Positions 26,060 to 35,057 of a DNA stretch of 62,633 nucleotides are shown piece after piece. The stretch is from Streptomyces novaecaesareae (lineage in GTDB: Bacteria; Actinomycetota; Actinomycetes; Streptomycetales; Streptomycetaceae). Position numbers and translations under genes: made by a program. The notes under the pieces were generated by a model. It was not told the DNA's origin, did no database searches, and saw only the letters and a program-made list of their open reading frames with translations. The DNA is taken from contig NZ_JNWQ01000037.1 in NCBI RefSeq assembly GCF_000716875.1, positions 1 to 62,633 of the forward strand, written 5' to 3'. Numbering within the stretch: position 1 is the first letter of the stretch; the number at the start of each line of letters is the position of its first letter.

Positions 26060-26437
26060 GAGCGCGCCTTCTGTGGAACGTCACGGAATTCCCCACCTCA
26101 AACGCCAAATCCGTCCCCATGGGGATCCCGGCGCCGTGTCTGCCTGGACCAGGGGACGCCGCTCTTCTCCGGGCCGCCCGGCAGTCAGCCGCACCTCAGG
26201 AACGCGGTGGGCGGTCAAGGATGAGCGCAGCTCACCACGGTAGCAGCGCCGCAGGCGTCCTTGAGGGCCCACCGTGTCCCGGACACTCCCGAGCCCGGAG
26301 GTAGAGACGAGTTACCCGGCCAATGGCCCAACATCGCAGAGCCGCGCGACCATACTCCGACCATCTACTGATGGAACATCAAAAAAGGCCCCTCCCACCA
26401 GAAGCGAGAAAGGCCTATGACCTGCTGTTAAGCAAGT
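26060..26437. other. Gene-free end of element 3 with terminator-like hairpin
   Basis: No credible gene. At 26386-26416, arms AGGCC/GGCCT flanked by A6 on the plus strand read on the minus strand as a hairpin plus T6. It occupies the same place relative to the tRNA fragment as the intact tRNA's terminator. Confidence 0.5.
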
Positions 26438-26477
26438 CGGGACGGCAGGATTGAACCTGCTCCCCGTTGATCCCCAG
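26438..26477 (-). repeat. att: Diverged attachment-site copy of the tRNA-Pro 3' end
   Basis: Forty bases align to the tRNA-Pro 3' end with one deletion in the T arm and about five substitutions. It is older or from a different tRNA allele than the two exact copies. It lies just beyond the stop of the DISARM-like operon and bounds the 27.7-kb defence element on the left. Confidence 0.8.
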
Positions 26478-28412
26478 CTACAGTGTGAGGTCCGAAAAGA
26501 ATCCCAGGGTCGGTTCATCGAACGTACCGATCACCAATCCACGGTCAAGGAACCGGTTGAACTCCTCACAACTCGTCTCGGGCAGTAGCGCACAGCCGTG
26601 GCAGGCAGCCAGGTTGCACGAGTCGGGCCCCTGGCCCTTCTCCCCTGCATCCATGCACACCGGATCCGTCGAACACCAGTGCGCACTGGTCAGAGCGGAC
26701 GCGAAGACCGCCCGCAGGCGCTCCTGGCGGGCCATGCGGACGAGTCCGCCCATCGTGCCCTCGGAATCGCCTGCCGCGGTGTAGATCAGCAGGCCGGCCA
26801 TGTCGCGCCCGCCCTGTTGCGACACGTAGAGGCGCTCTCGCAGCGACGCTGAACTGTAGCCGCAGGTGAATACGAGCTCGTTGACCAGCAGGTGTCCGAG
26901 CGTGTGGAGCATGACGAACCTCGGGCTGAGGTACCGGACTCGTCCGCCCCGATCCGCGACCACATGCGAGTAGCGGTTCGCGATCTTGTCGGCACGGGCC
27001 TGGACTTCGTCGCGGGCTTCCCATTCTGCGAGGCGGTCGGGATCCAGCTCCAGATAGATGCCCTCGCCCTTGACTACGTAGGCCGGAAGCCAGTCATTTA
27101 CCGGCGGAAGAGCGCGGCGACGCAGCATGGCCTTGCCCACCGGGAGTTTGAGCTCGCTGTCACGGCCCCGCGTGAAGCCCCGCAGCGCCCTCGTCTCCTG
27201 CAGGACGGACACACTCCTCACCCTGCTGATGTGAGAACGCAAGTCCGCCTGCACGCCCGGGTCGGCCGCTCGGAGAGCGTCGTCGTCGGGAGTCTCCCGG
27301 ATCTTCTTGAACTCGGGGTACCGCCAGATGTCGTCGCTTGTCAGATCATCCGAGTCGCTCCCCTCTGCACTGTTGTCGGCACCGATGCCGTGCATGTCCC
27401 GATACATGGCCGTGAGCTGCTCATCGCTGTAGGACTCGAACAGCTCGAACGGCAGCTGGTTCCGGAGCATCGCGGGGGGTGCCTCCGCTCCCGTCAATGC
27501 GAAGACGACTGCCATGACTGGGCCCACATCAGGCCGCTTCATCAGCTCCCGCATCGCATCAGTTACCGCACCCTCCTGTTGCGGCAGGTAGATCGAGGAC
27601 TCGACCCGCGGAAAGTAGACGTTGCCCGCTGCCCTGAGGGCGCCACGGACGGGCTTGTCGCACGGCCCGCCGTCCTCATGGAGCCACGGCCGGGCCCCCG
27701 AGCAGTAGTAGGGATCCGCACGCCCCGCCAGCTCCTCGGTGAGGACGGTGCTTTCCTGGCCGTCGTCACCCCGGCGGCCTCCGGTCGTGATGCCCTGCAG
27801 GCTGCGGGAGGCCCCGCACCCAAGCCGCTTGTCGTGGTTGCCCTTGCTGTCATAGCCGCAGCGGACGACCTGTCCCTCAAGCCCGCCGGCGCCGGTCGAG
27901 ACCAGCCGCAGCACACCTTTGCACGTCGGGTTCTTGGATCGGTGAACCCACTTATCAAAGGGGAAGTCGTCGAGGTGCCCGTCCTCGCAGATGGCCACGA
28001 ACGGCACCTGGGACATGCGCGGACCGTCGCCCTTGCGCTCCGCGTGAGCGCCGTCTTTGCAGCGGACGACGTCCTGGAAGCTCAGCGTCGTCGTCTGGAG
28101 CCGCTTGCAGTACATGCAGAAGCACCAGAGCGGGAAGCGCAGGGCGGGGACTGTCAGCCTGACGTTGCGCTGGTCCGCGCCGTTCCCCGTGGGCCGGAAA
28201 TCCGGCGGCAGCCGGAATCCGGCGACGCCAAGGCGGGCTTCGAGACGCCAGTCGCGGACGGTGAATTCCTCCAGCGCAAGGTTGTGGTCCCCCTTCGGGT
28301 ACCAGTGGTCGAGCCCAGCGGTGATCACCGATGTGCCGTCGACGAGCACGCTCATCGCACCGACACCGAACGGCGTAACGAGCTGCGCCCTCCGGATGCT
28401 GCCGCTGTTCAT
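26478..28412 (-). CDS. drmB: DISARM protein DrmB (DUF1998)
   Basis: A 644-residue DrmB. The N-terminus has the family opening IRRAQLVTPFGVGAMSVL...GLDHW, then a CFCMYC zinc pair, VPFVAICEDGHLDDFPFDKWVH, further Cys pairs, and the DUF1998 C-terminus with CSTDPVC and CNLAACHGCALLPETSCEE. In DISARM, DrmB partners the DrmA helicase to load on incoming phage DNA. The ATG at 28412 overlaps the drmA stop (ATGA) and is clearly the start. Last gene of a five-gene coupled operon; in known DISARM loci drmC normally follows, but here the next feature is the diverged att copy. Confidence 0.93.
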   Translation of the reverse strand: MNSGSIRRAQLVTPFGVGAMSVLVDGTSVITAGLDHWYPKGDHNLALEEFTVRDWRLEARLGVAGFRLPPDFRPTGNGADQRNVRLTVPALRFPLWCFCMYCKRLQTTTLSFQDVVRCKDGAHAERKGDGPRMSQVPFVAICEDGHLDDFPFDKWVHRSKNPTCKGVLRLVSTGAGGLEGQVVRCGYDSKGNHDKRLGCGASRSLQGITTGGRRGDDGQESTVLTEELAGRADPYYCSGARPWLHEDGGPCDKPVRGALRAAGNVYFPRVESSIYLPQQEGAVTDAMRELMKRPDVGPVMAVVFALTGAEAPPAMLRNQLPFELFESYSDEQLTAMYRDMHGIGADNSAEGSDSDDLTSDDIWRYPEFKKIRETPDDDALRAADPGVQADLRSHISRVRSVSVLQETRALRGFTRGRDSELKLPVGKAMLRRRALPPVNDWLPAYVVKGEGIYLELDPDRLAEWEARDEVQARADKIANRYSHVVADRGGRVRYLSPRFVMLHTLGHLLVNELVFTCGYSSASLRERLYVSQQGGRDMAGLLIYTAAGDSEGTMGGLVRMARQERLRAVFASALTSAHWCSTDPVCMDAGEKGQGPDSCNLAACHGCALLPETSCEEFNRFLDRGLVIGTFDEPTLGFFSDLTL

Positions 28413-31400
28413 GCGCTGCCCTCCTGCTCCAGGGAATCCACGACGTACGCCTGGGTGATCTCCAGTCGGCACTCCGCGTCAACGCTGCGCATGCTCATGG
28501 GTGTGTCCCAGGTGATCGTCTTGTTGTCGGGGTCGGCGAGCTCGCCGGCCGGGCGCATCAGGCCCTGTTTCGGGTCCCCGTTGAAGAACGTGCTCGCAGC
28601 CCATGCCGTCCGCTCGCCCAACCGCCACTGGCGGGCCCGCTCCTGAGCCCAGTGGTCGAAGATCGCGAGCTCCTCCGGGTCGGCAAGTTCCGCTCTCCGG
28701 CGCAGGAGCGCGATCGCAGCGTCGTACTCGTCCTCCGGAAAGGGGTGCGGTTCGAGCCCGGATTCCAGCTGCCGCATCCGGGAGATCGCCGCGGCGTGCA
28801 GGGCGCGTTTCAGGACGGGTTCGGCGAACGGGGTGACTGACGTCGGTTCGACCTGGGCGTACAGCTGCTGATGGTACGTCCGGAACCGTTCGTAGTGGCT
28901 CCGGTCCCTGGGCTTTGCGGCTCCGTAGATCATGATGACGAGGCCGGGAGCCCGCAGGTCCCGGCCAACGCGGCCGCTGACCTGGATGTACTGGGCGGTC
29001 GTCTTCGGCTGGCCCACGATCGTCATGAGCCCGAGGCGGGGCACATCGACACCGACTTCGATGATGTTGGACGCGAGGCAGATGTCTACGCAGTCCGGCG
29101 AGGGCAGCTTCTCCTGGAGCTCCTCGATCGCCCTGGGGATCTCGTCACTGCGCCGACGTGACGTCAGCTCCATCGCGTTCCGGGGCCAGCGCGGTGTGAT
29201 GCCGTCGCGCCGCTGCAGGCCGACGAGGTAGTCAGGCACGTCGGACTCCAGCAGCGAGACCGTATTGCCCAGCTCCCGCAGGCTGTTGAGGAAGTTGAGG
29301 TTGGTCCAGTAGCCGTCCCGGTCAGCCTCGTCCGGAATCTGCGGTCCTGCTTGCAGCGTTGCCGCCGCGACGCGTACCTGCACAGTCTGCGTCGAACCGA
29401 GCGAGGAGCTCATGACCCCCAGGTACCTCCGGCCCGGGGCGGGTGTCCCGTCCTCCAGCACCTCCGGCTCAGCGAAGAACGAATGCCCCTCGGTCAGGCC
29501 GTGCGGGGGGAACAGTGCCACCTCGGTCCGGCCGAACAGTCCTTTGATCTGGTCCTCGTAGCGCCGCACGGTCGCGGTCGACGCAATGATCTTCGCAGGA
29601 ACCGGCGCCCCTTCACTGCTGCTACCAGTGGTCAGGTCGTCGATCACCGGCTCGTAGAGGCCGACCATCGATCCGAGCGGACCGGAGATCAGGTGCAGCT
29701 CGTCCTGGATGATCAGGCCCGGGGGTGAGTACACGCGTTTGCCGTCCGGTCCGAATCCGAACAGGGACCGGGCGTCGGGCTGCCACGCCATCATCGCGAA
29801 CTTGTCGACAGTACCGATCACGATCGACGGCGGCGACTCGTAGATGTCCTGGTCCACAACGTGCACGGGCAGGCCCTTGCGCCCGCTGAAGCGGCAGTGC
29901 TCGTCGATGCACCTGAACAGGAAGCGGTTGCCCGACCAGACGTATCCAGGCGTGTCCTGGCCCTTGGCCCGGCGGACCGGACCCATCTTCGTGCCGCACC
30001 AGGGGCACTTCAGAAGCAGGAACTGGTTCGGCGCGTTGTAGTCCTTGTACAGCTTCTTCAGGCTCGACTCCGCGCTCTTCCAGGAGTTCGGAGTCGAGTC
30101 GCCGCCCAGCCAGACGCCAATGCCGAAGGGCTTCGAGCCGAGCTCTTCCTCGTTCTCCAAGCGCATGTCCTCGAGCACGCAGATCAGGGACGACGCCCGG
30201 AGGAACTGCTGGGCCGTCAGGAGGCGGAGGGTGTAGCGCATCAGCGTGTCGGTGCCCGCGTCGTCCCGGTTGCGCAGGCGGCGGGCAATGAGCGAAACGG
30301 CCGAAGCGCCCAGGTAGGCCTCGGTCTTGCCGCCTCCGGTGGGGAAGAAGATCAGGTCGACAACGGACCGGTTCCGGTGTCCCGGGTCGGTGAGTTCCGG
30401 CAGGCTCGCCAGGACGAACGCGATCTGGAAGGCGCGCCACCGGCCGTCTCGGGGCCCGGGAACCGCTTCCGGATGCTTGCCGACCGGGCGGTAGATGCCC
30501 TGCTTGTCCCTGTTGACTTCGCGGGTGTCGAGACGGGACCGGATCTGCTGGTACAGCATCGCGCGGTTGGACAACTGGAATGCGCGAGCCGCCAGGGGGT
30601 CGTGCAGAACGCGCTCCCAGCCCTCCTCCATCCGTTCGAGCGCCTCATGGCAGAGCCGCATGTGCCGTAGGGCCGCCGACTGGAACCGCTTGTCGAGATC
30701 GTGGATCGCGGCTTCCCGGTCTTCGATCCACTCGCGGTACAGCCTGAGCACCGTCTCGACCTGGGCACGGCCTTCCGGGGTCTGTTCCGCAAGCTCGGCC
30801 ATGCTGACGCTGACCGCGGTACGACTGCCGTCGGGGTGCACCTCGAAGACGTCAGGCGTCAGGCTCGGCACTTCATACGCGGGCATGGCATCCGCCTCGA
30901 CCCAGGCCGCCGGCTCGGATCCGCTCCAGGAAGCCGCACAGCCGTGGCCGATCGCGTAGGTGAGGCGCTCGCGGTAGAGCAGCGCGATCGACTCCTCCTC
31001 GTCATCGCTGTCAGGCTGCGCCACATCCGGGTAGGGCTCGATCAGGAGGCCGTCCTGCGCGGTCGCCCTGAAACCCACCTGGAAGAAGGCGCTGCCAGGC
31101 CCCTTTCCGGGCACCTCGTTGACCACGGCAAGAGTGACGAGCCTCAGTTCCGGGTCCTGCTCACCCGGCACCATCCGGCTGAAGACGCTCAGTGTCGGCA
31201 CCCTCGCGGGCGGGATCTTCGGCTCGTTCGAAACCGGTTCCGTCGGCACGACCCTGATCTTGTGCACGTCGTTCAGGAGCGTGGCGCCGTCCAACTTCCC
31301 GCAGAGCTCGAACGGACGGCGCACCCACCAGTCGAGGTCCCGGGCGCCAGGAGTCGTCACCACGACCCGGTCGTAGTACGCACCGGTCACCCGTACCGCG

Positions 31401-31852
31401 AGCGAACCGCCTGCCGGAACCCTGGCCTTGAACGAGACCGCCATCGCGGAGGGCTTCCGCCGGTTGGCGTCGGAGAGGTCGAAGTCGTCCGAGTCGGCCC
31501 CGTCCCGGGCGGCATGCCCCTTCACCTCGACTGGCGGCTGGTCGAGGCCCTCATCGCTCTGGGGAGCACCGTCGATCACAACCGGATCGCCGGTGACGGC
31601 CGTACCGCCCGCGCTCCCGCCGTTGTGGAGGACGCCTACGCCGTACCGCCGTAGCGGATCGGACCGGGTCAGCACTTCCTCGAGCGTGTCGCGGTCGTGG
31701 AACTGCCCTCGGCTCTCCTCATCGGTCGCGAAGCTGTACCTCGGGCCCGAGCAGTCGATCGGGGAGCCGAGCGGCATGTCGCCGGGTGCCGGACCGAACA
31801 GCTCCCGGCGGACCGCAGCCTCGACGATGCCGCGTGCCTTCACACCGCTCAC
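28409..31852 (-). CDS. drmA: DISARM helicase DrmA
   Basis: An 1147-residue SF2 helicase. Motifs are FFPTGGGKTEAYLG (Walker A, about residue 510), LIIQDELHLISG (motif II, DELH instead of DEAH, usual in DrmA), ASTATVRR (motif III), SNIIEVGVDVPRLG (motif V) and QVSGRVGRD (motif VI). A zinc CPWC...C pair is inserted between. The N-terminal 450 residues are family-specific. Start is GTG at 31852, overlapping the NERD gene stop (GTGA). Acts in the cytoplasm on non-self DNA. Confidence 0.93.
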   Translation of the reverse strand: MSGVKARGIVEAAVRRELFGPAPGDMPLGSPIDCSGPRYSFATDEESRGQFHDRDTLEEVLTRSDPLRRYGVGVLHNGGSAGGTAVTGDPVVIDGAPQSDEGLDQPPVEVKGHAARDGADSDDFDLSDANRRKPSAMAVSFKARVPAGGSLAVRVTGAYYDRVVVTTPGARDLDWWVRRPFELCGKLDGATLLNDVHKIRVVPTEPVSNEPKIPPARVPTLSVFSRMVPGEQDPELRLVTLAVVNEVPGKGPGSAFFQVGFRATAQDGLLIEPYPDVAQPDSDDEEESIALLYRERLTYAIGHGCAASWSGSEPAAWVEADAMPAYEVPSLTPDVFEVHPDGSRTAVSVSMAELAEQTPEGRAQVETVLRLYREWIEDREAAIHDLDKRFQSAALRHMRLCHEALERMEEGWERVLHDPLAARAFQLSNRAMLYQQIRSRLDTREVNRDKQGIYRPVGKHPEAVPGPRDGRWRAFQIAFVLASLPELTDPGHRNRSVVDLIFFPTGGGKTEAYLGASAVSLIARRLRNRDDAGTDTLMRYTLRLLTAQQFLRASSLICVLEDMRLENEEELGSKPFGIGVWLGGDSTPNSWKSAESSLKKLYKDYNAPNQFLLLKCPWCGTKMGPVRRAKGQDTPGYVWSGNRFLFRCIDEHCRFSGRKGLPVHVVDQDIYESPPSIVIGTVDKFAMMAWQPDARSLFGFGPDGKRVYSPPGLIIQDELHLISGPLGSMVGLYEPVIDDLTTGSSSEGAPVPAKIIASTATVRRYEDQIKGLFGRTEVALFPPHGLTEGHSFFAEPEVLEDGTPAPGRRYLGVMSSSLGSTQTVQVRVAAATLQAGPQIPDEADRDGYWTNLNFLNSLRELGNTVSLLESDVPDYLVGLQRRDGITPRWPRNAMELTSRRRSDEIPRAIEELQEKLPSPDCVDICLASNIIEVGVDVPRLGLMTIVGQPKTTAQYIQVSGRVGRDLRAPGLVIMIYGAAKPRDRSHYERFRTYHQQLYAQVEPTSVTPFAEPVLKRALHAAAISRMRQLESGLEPHPFPEDEYDAAIALLRRRAELADPEELAIFDHWAQERARQWRLGERTAWAASTFFNGDPKQGLMRPAGELADPDNKTITWDTPMSMRSVDAECRLEITQAYVVDSLEQEGSA

Positions 31853-33552
31853 AGCTTGCCCTCCATAACCGCACGCAGCGTGTCGTTCTCAATGATCCCG
31901 TACAGCCGGTCAGTCGCCCTGGTGAGCCCGACGTACATGACGGATTCGAAGCCGGGGACGAGCTTCCGGTTGAGATCCGTGACTACCACCGCCGGCGACT
32001 CAAGGCCCTTGAACGCCTGGATCGTCCCGTACTGCAGCACGCCCTTCCGCCGGGCCTTGCCGGTCACGGGCTGCAGGATCTGGCGGAGCCACGGGTCGGT
32101 TGCCGAGGCGGCGGCCGAGCCTTCGGCTAGCGGGCTCAGCACGGTGATCTCGTGCAGCTGGTAGTGGTCTTCCCGGAGTTTCCGGATCGCGTCCAGCAGC
32201 AGCGGCGTCTGATCGCTTCCGGTGCGGTACGCCTGCCAGTCAGGGTTCATCCCGTCGTCTCCGCGGCGGAACTTCTGGTACCCCGGGTTGAGGCCGCTGA
32301 ACTTGTTGACGATGTGTCCGATGCGCGGCAGGTTGCGGCAGTTCATGGTCAGCCGCCGGGTGGGCAGGTGCGGCATCCTCGTGCGGAGCAGTTCCCGGCC
32401 CGCGCCGTCATCGTAGATCGCCTGCCGCTCGAAGTCGCCGAAGTACAGCACCCGCCCTGACCCGAGCCCGCCCTTGACCATCAGGTCGAGCACGTCGAGG
32501 TACGGCTCGGTCAGGATGTCCTGTACCTCGTCGATCACGAGGAAGTCCGCCGCCGCGTCCTCGCCCGCCTCGACAACGCCTTCCATCGCTAGTTCCGGCA
32601 GCTCCTCGTTCCAGAAGCCGGGCAGCGGGTCAGCCGGGGGCTCCACCCCCGCGATGTCCAGCAGCTGGCGGTGCAGGGTTCCGACCGTCAGAGCCCGGTC
32701 TTCGGGCATGTCGGCGGTCAAGCTCAGGGCGAGCAGGCGGTTGAAGCAGAGCAAGCGGCCCCGGTGCCCCTGGGCGAGCTCGCGCCGCACCGCCTCCATG
32801 GCCAGGAACGTCTTTCCGGACCCGGCCGGCCCGGTGAAGAGCACCGAGCGGTTGTCAGCCATCGAGTCGAGTGCCTCGTACTGCTCTTCGACGAAGTGGA
32901 CGAGCTGGTCCTCGCGGGCACGCCTGAGGTCCCCGGCGACCACACCTGCCTCGAAGTGGGGCCGCAACAGGAGCGCGACGCGCTGGGCCGCCGCCTCGTC
33001 GAAGGAGACGCCGCCGTAGGCGACATGGGTGGTCTGGTCGAGGTGCGCTAAGCCTGCCTTGAACGTACGCAGGATCGCGGCGGCAGCGCCGTTCCTGAGG
33101 TCCTCTGAATCGAGCACCTGCCAGTCGTGCCACTCCGGCGACCCGGGGAGCATCGTCCGTGCCCGTATGGCGGTGAACCAGGCAGCGCTCAGCACCGGGA
33201 CCGAGCGGAGGTCGACGTGCTTCTTCAGCAGGTACTGGCGCAGGCTGTGCATCGCCTCACCCGCCTGCTTGAAAGGGCCCCGCGCCGTCGGGGCGTCGTT
33301 GCCGAGCTTCCAGACCCCGTGCCGGTAATCGAGTGACAGGTGCGACTTCACTTCGATGACCAGGATCCCGCGCCCCGGCACGATGACTACGAAATCAGCC
33401 TCTCCCTCGGGCTTCTTCACGTGCTCGGCGATCGCGAGCGAATGGAGCACGGTCCAGTCGTCCGTGCCGTCGGCATCGGCAAGCGCCCGGTGCAACTCCT
33501 GCTCCCCCGGCGGAGTCCCCGGCAGGAAGTAGGAGGGAATCATTCGAGCCAT
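31849..33552 (-). CDS. NERD-nuclease domain fused to Superfamily 1 helicase
   Basis: A 567-residue fusion. Residues 15-130 look like a NERD (nuclease-related) domain: GEADFVVIVPGRGILVIEVKSH supplies the D...E-x-K pattern. Residues 230-567 form an SF1 (UvrD/DUF2075-like) helicase: FTGPAGSGKTFLAMEA, FLVIDEVQDI, and YVGLTRATDRLYGI at the C-terminus. It lies between drmA and two unknown genes, with overlaps of 4 and 13 nt. Standard DISARM has a phospholipase D-fold nuclease (DrmC) but not this protein, so the NERD protein may take the nuclease role. That is inference. Confidence 0.82.
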   Translation of the reverse strand: MARMIPSYFLPGTPPGEQELHRALADADGTDDWTVLHSLAIAEHVKKPEGEADFVVIVPGRGILVIEVKSHLSLDYRHGVWKLGNDAPTARGPFKQAGEAMHSLRQYLLKKHVDLRSVPVLSAAWFTAIRARTMLPGSPEWHDWQVLDSEDLRNGAAAAILRTFKAGLAHLDQTTHVAYGGVSFDEAAAQRVALLLRPHFEAGVVAGDLRRAREDQLVHFVEEQYEALDSMADNRSVLFTGPAGSGKTFLAMEAVRRELAQGHRGRLLCFNRLLALSLTADMPEDRALTVGTLHRQLLDIAGVEPPADPLPGFWNEELPELAMEGVVEAGEDAAADFLVIDEVQDILTEPYLDVLDLMVKGGLGSGRVLYFGDFERQAIYDDGAGRELLRTRMPHLPTRRLTMNCRNLPRIGHIVNKFSGLNPGYQKFRRGDDGMNPDWQAYRTGSDQTPLLLDAIRKLREDHYQLHEITVLSPLAEGSAAASATDPWLRQILQPVTGKARRKGVLQYGTIQAFKGLESPAVVVTDLNRKLVPGFESVMYVGLTRATDRLYGIIENDTLRAVMEGKL

Positions 33553-35057
33553 TCGCCGCTCCGATCCGGGAAGGGGACCCGCAGGTGCGGGCGGGCCACG
33601 ATCTCTGTATACGGGGAACGGGCCTGCACCCGTGCGACCACCATGCTCCGGAAGCCCTCGCGCCCGATCTCGAGGCTCATGTGGCCGACGCGCTCAAGAG
33701 CCGCGAGATCGGCGCGGCTCACCGCGTCCTCCAGCTCTTCGCGCAGGTCCGCGCTCGCCTGGTACACCGCTCGGCGCAGCCCCATCGCGTTCTGGTGCGA
33801 GGGCTCCACCCCGAGCCCCAGCCACTCAAGCAGGAGGACCAGGTCCTCCTCGTGCTTCGGGCTGATGAGCACCGGATCAGTCCACGCCCGGACGCGCGCC
33901 GCAGATCTGACGCCCAGTGCACTCAGCTCCGCGATGCTCGCGCTCGTGCCCTTCCTTGCGAGCCGTTCCGCCAGAGCCGCCTTCCAGCCGTGCTGGGTTT
34001 CCTCGACGGCCTCGGCCTGCGGGCCTATGCAATGCAGCGCCGCCTCGTACATGGCGCCGCGTTCCGTCTCTCCGTCCCGAAGCACCAGGTACGTCCCCGG
34101 TACTACGTTCTCCACAGCGGCGTAGGTCACCCGCTCGCCCTCCGGCTGGCGCGGGTCGAGCGCCCGGATCCGGTCGCCGTCGTCGAGCCAGATGGCGCGA
34201 TGGCCCGCGAGCAGCACCTTCCACGCCTCTGCTTCATCCGGTCGGGGCTCACGGTCGCCGGAGGTTCGCCCGCCCCACACCGGCTGCGGGAGGTAGCCGT
34301 CTGCGGTGGGCTCTTCGCCGGGGGCGGCGGGCTCGGGTTCGCTGAAATCACCGATGCTCCGCTCCCTGGCCTTGACCTCCACCGCCCTGTCGGCATGGCC
34401 GGCGAGCCGCGACACCGGAACAGCCCGGTGCCTGAACCACGCCGGCATCAAGAAGGTCAGCTCGTCCGCTGCCGGCGCGGTCACCAGCGACGGCGGGAAG
34501 AAGAAGGGCGGCCCGACAACGTACAGCTGCTCGACCCGCCCGTCCACCTCCCCCAGCTCGCCCGGCAGCAGTACGGGAACGCGGAGCGGGGAGAGCCACT
34601 CCCGCATCCCCGCCCGGGCCGAACTGCTGCTGGCCACAACGGCGCAGATGGACGGGTCCGCCTCCTCGATCGAGCGCCGGAGCTCGGTACCGACTGGCGA
34701 ATCGGTCTGGCAGACCCCCCGGGCGGCTGCGGTGATCTCGTCAAGGAGCGCCTGGTCTGCCACGGCACCGCGGAGCATGTGCACCTTGCCGACGACCGAG
34801 CTGGCAGCCTCGGCAGCGCCGGGATGGAACTCACCCGGCTGCGGCTGCGTCATACGGCGCCAGCGCAGAGCGTTCGCCGCGCCCAGCAGTCCCCCCCATA
34901 CGTCGCCGCCATTCTCGGCAACGACACGGTCGAGGCGGCGGACTGCGCTGTTGAGCCGGGCGCCCGCCGGATCGCCGACGACGAAGATGTCGACACCGTG
35001 CTCCATGATCGCGACGCACGCCTTGTACCGGTGGATGACGTCGTACACCCTGCTCAT
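33540..35057 (-). CDS. Unrecognised DISARM-associated protein, possibly DrmE-like
   Basis: A 505-residue cytoplasmic protein. The N-terminal 200 residues have alternating hydrophobic strands (YKACVAIMEHGVDIFVVGD; SICAVVASSSSARAG; VEQLYVVGPPFFFPPSL). The C-terminal 150 are helical (GWKAALAERLARKGTSASIAELSALG ... RVRAWTDPVLISPKHEEDLVLLLEWLG), a pattern I associate loosely with the C-terminal region of DrmE from class 2 DISARM. No Walker or nuclease motif is visible. The ATG at 35057 overlaps the upstream stop (ATGA). Function cannot be stated. Confidence 0.5.
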   Translation of the reverse strand: MSRVYDVIHRYKACVAIMEHGVDIFVVGDPAGARLNSAVRRLDRVVAENGGDVWGGLLGAANALRWRRMTQPQPGEFHPGAAEAASSVVGKVHMLRGAVADQALLDEITAAARGVCQTDSPVGTELRRSIEEADPSICAVVASSSSARAGMREWLSPLRVPVLLPGELGEVDGRVEQLYVVGPPFFFPPSLVTAPAADELTFLMPAWFRHRAVPVSRLAGHADRAVEVKARERSIGDFSEPEPAAPGEEPTADGYLPQPVWGGRTSGDREPRPDEAEAWKVLLAGHRAIWLDDGDRIRALDPRQPEGERVTYAAVENVVPGTYLVLRDGETERGAMYEAALHCIGPQAEAVEETQHGWKAALAERLARKGTSASIAELSALGVRSAARVRAWTDPVLISPKHEEDLVLLLEWLGLGVEPSHQNAMGLRRAVYQASADLREELEDAVSRADLAALERVGHMSLEIGREGFRSMVVARVQARSPYTEIVARPHLRVPFPDRSGEWLE

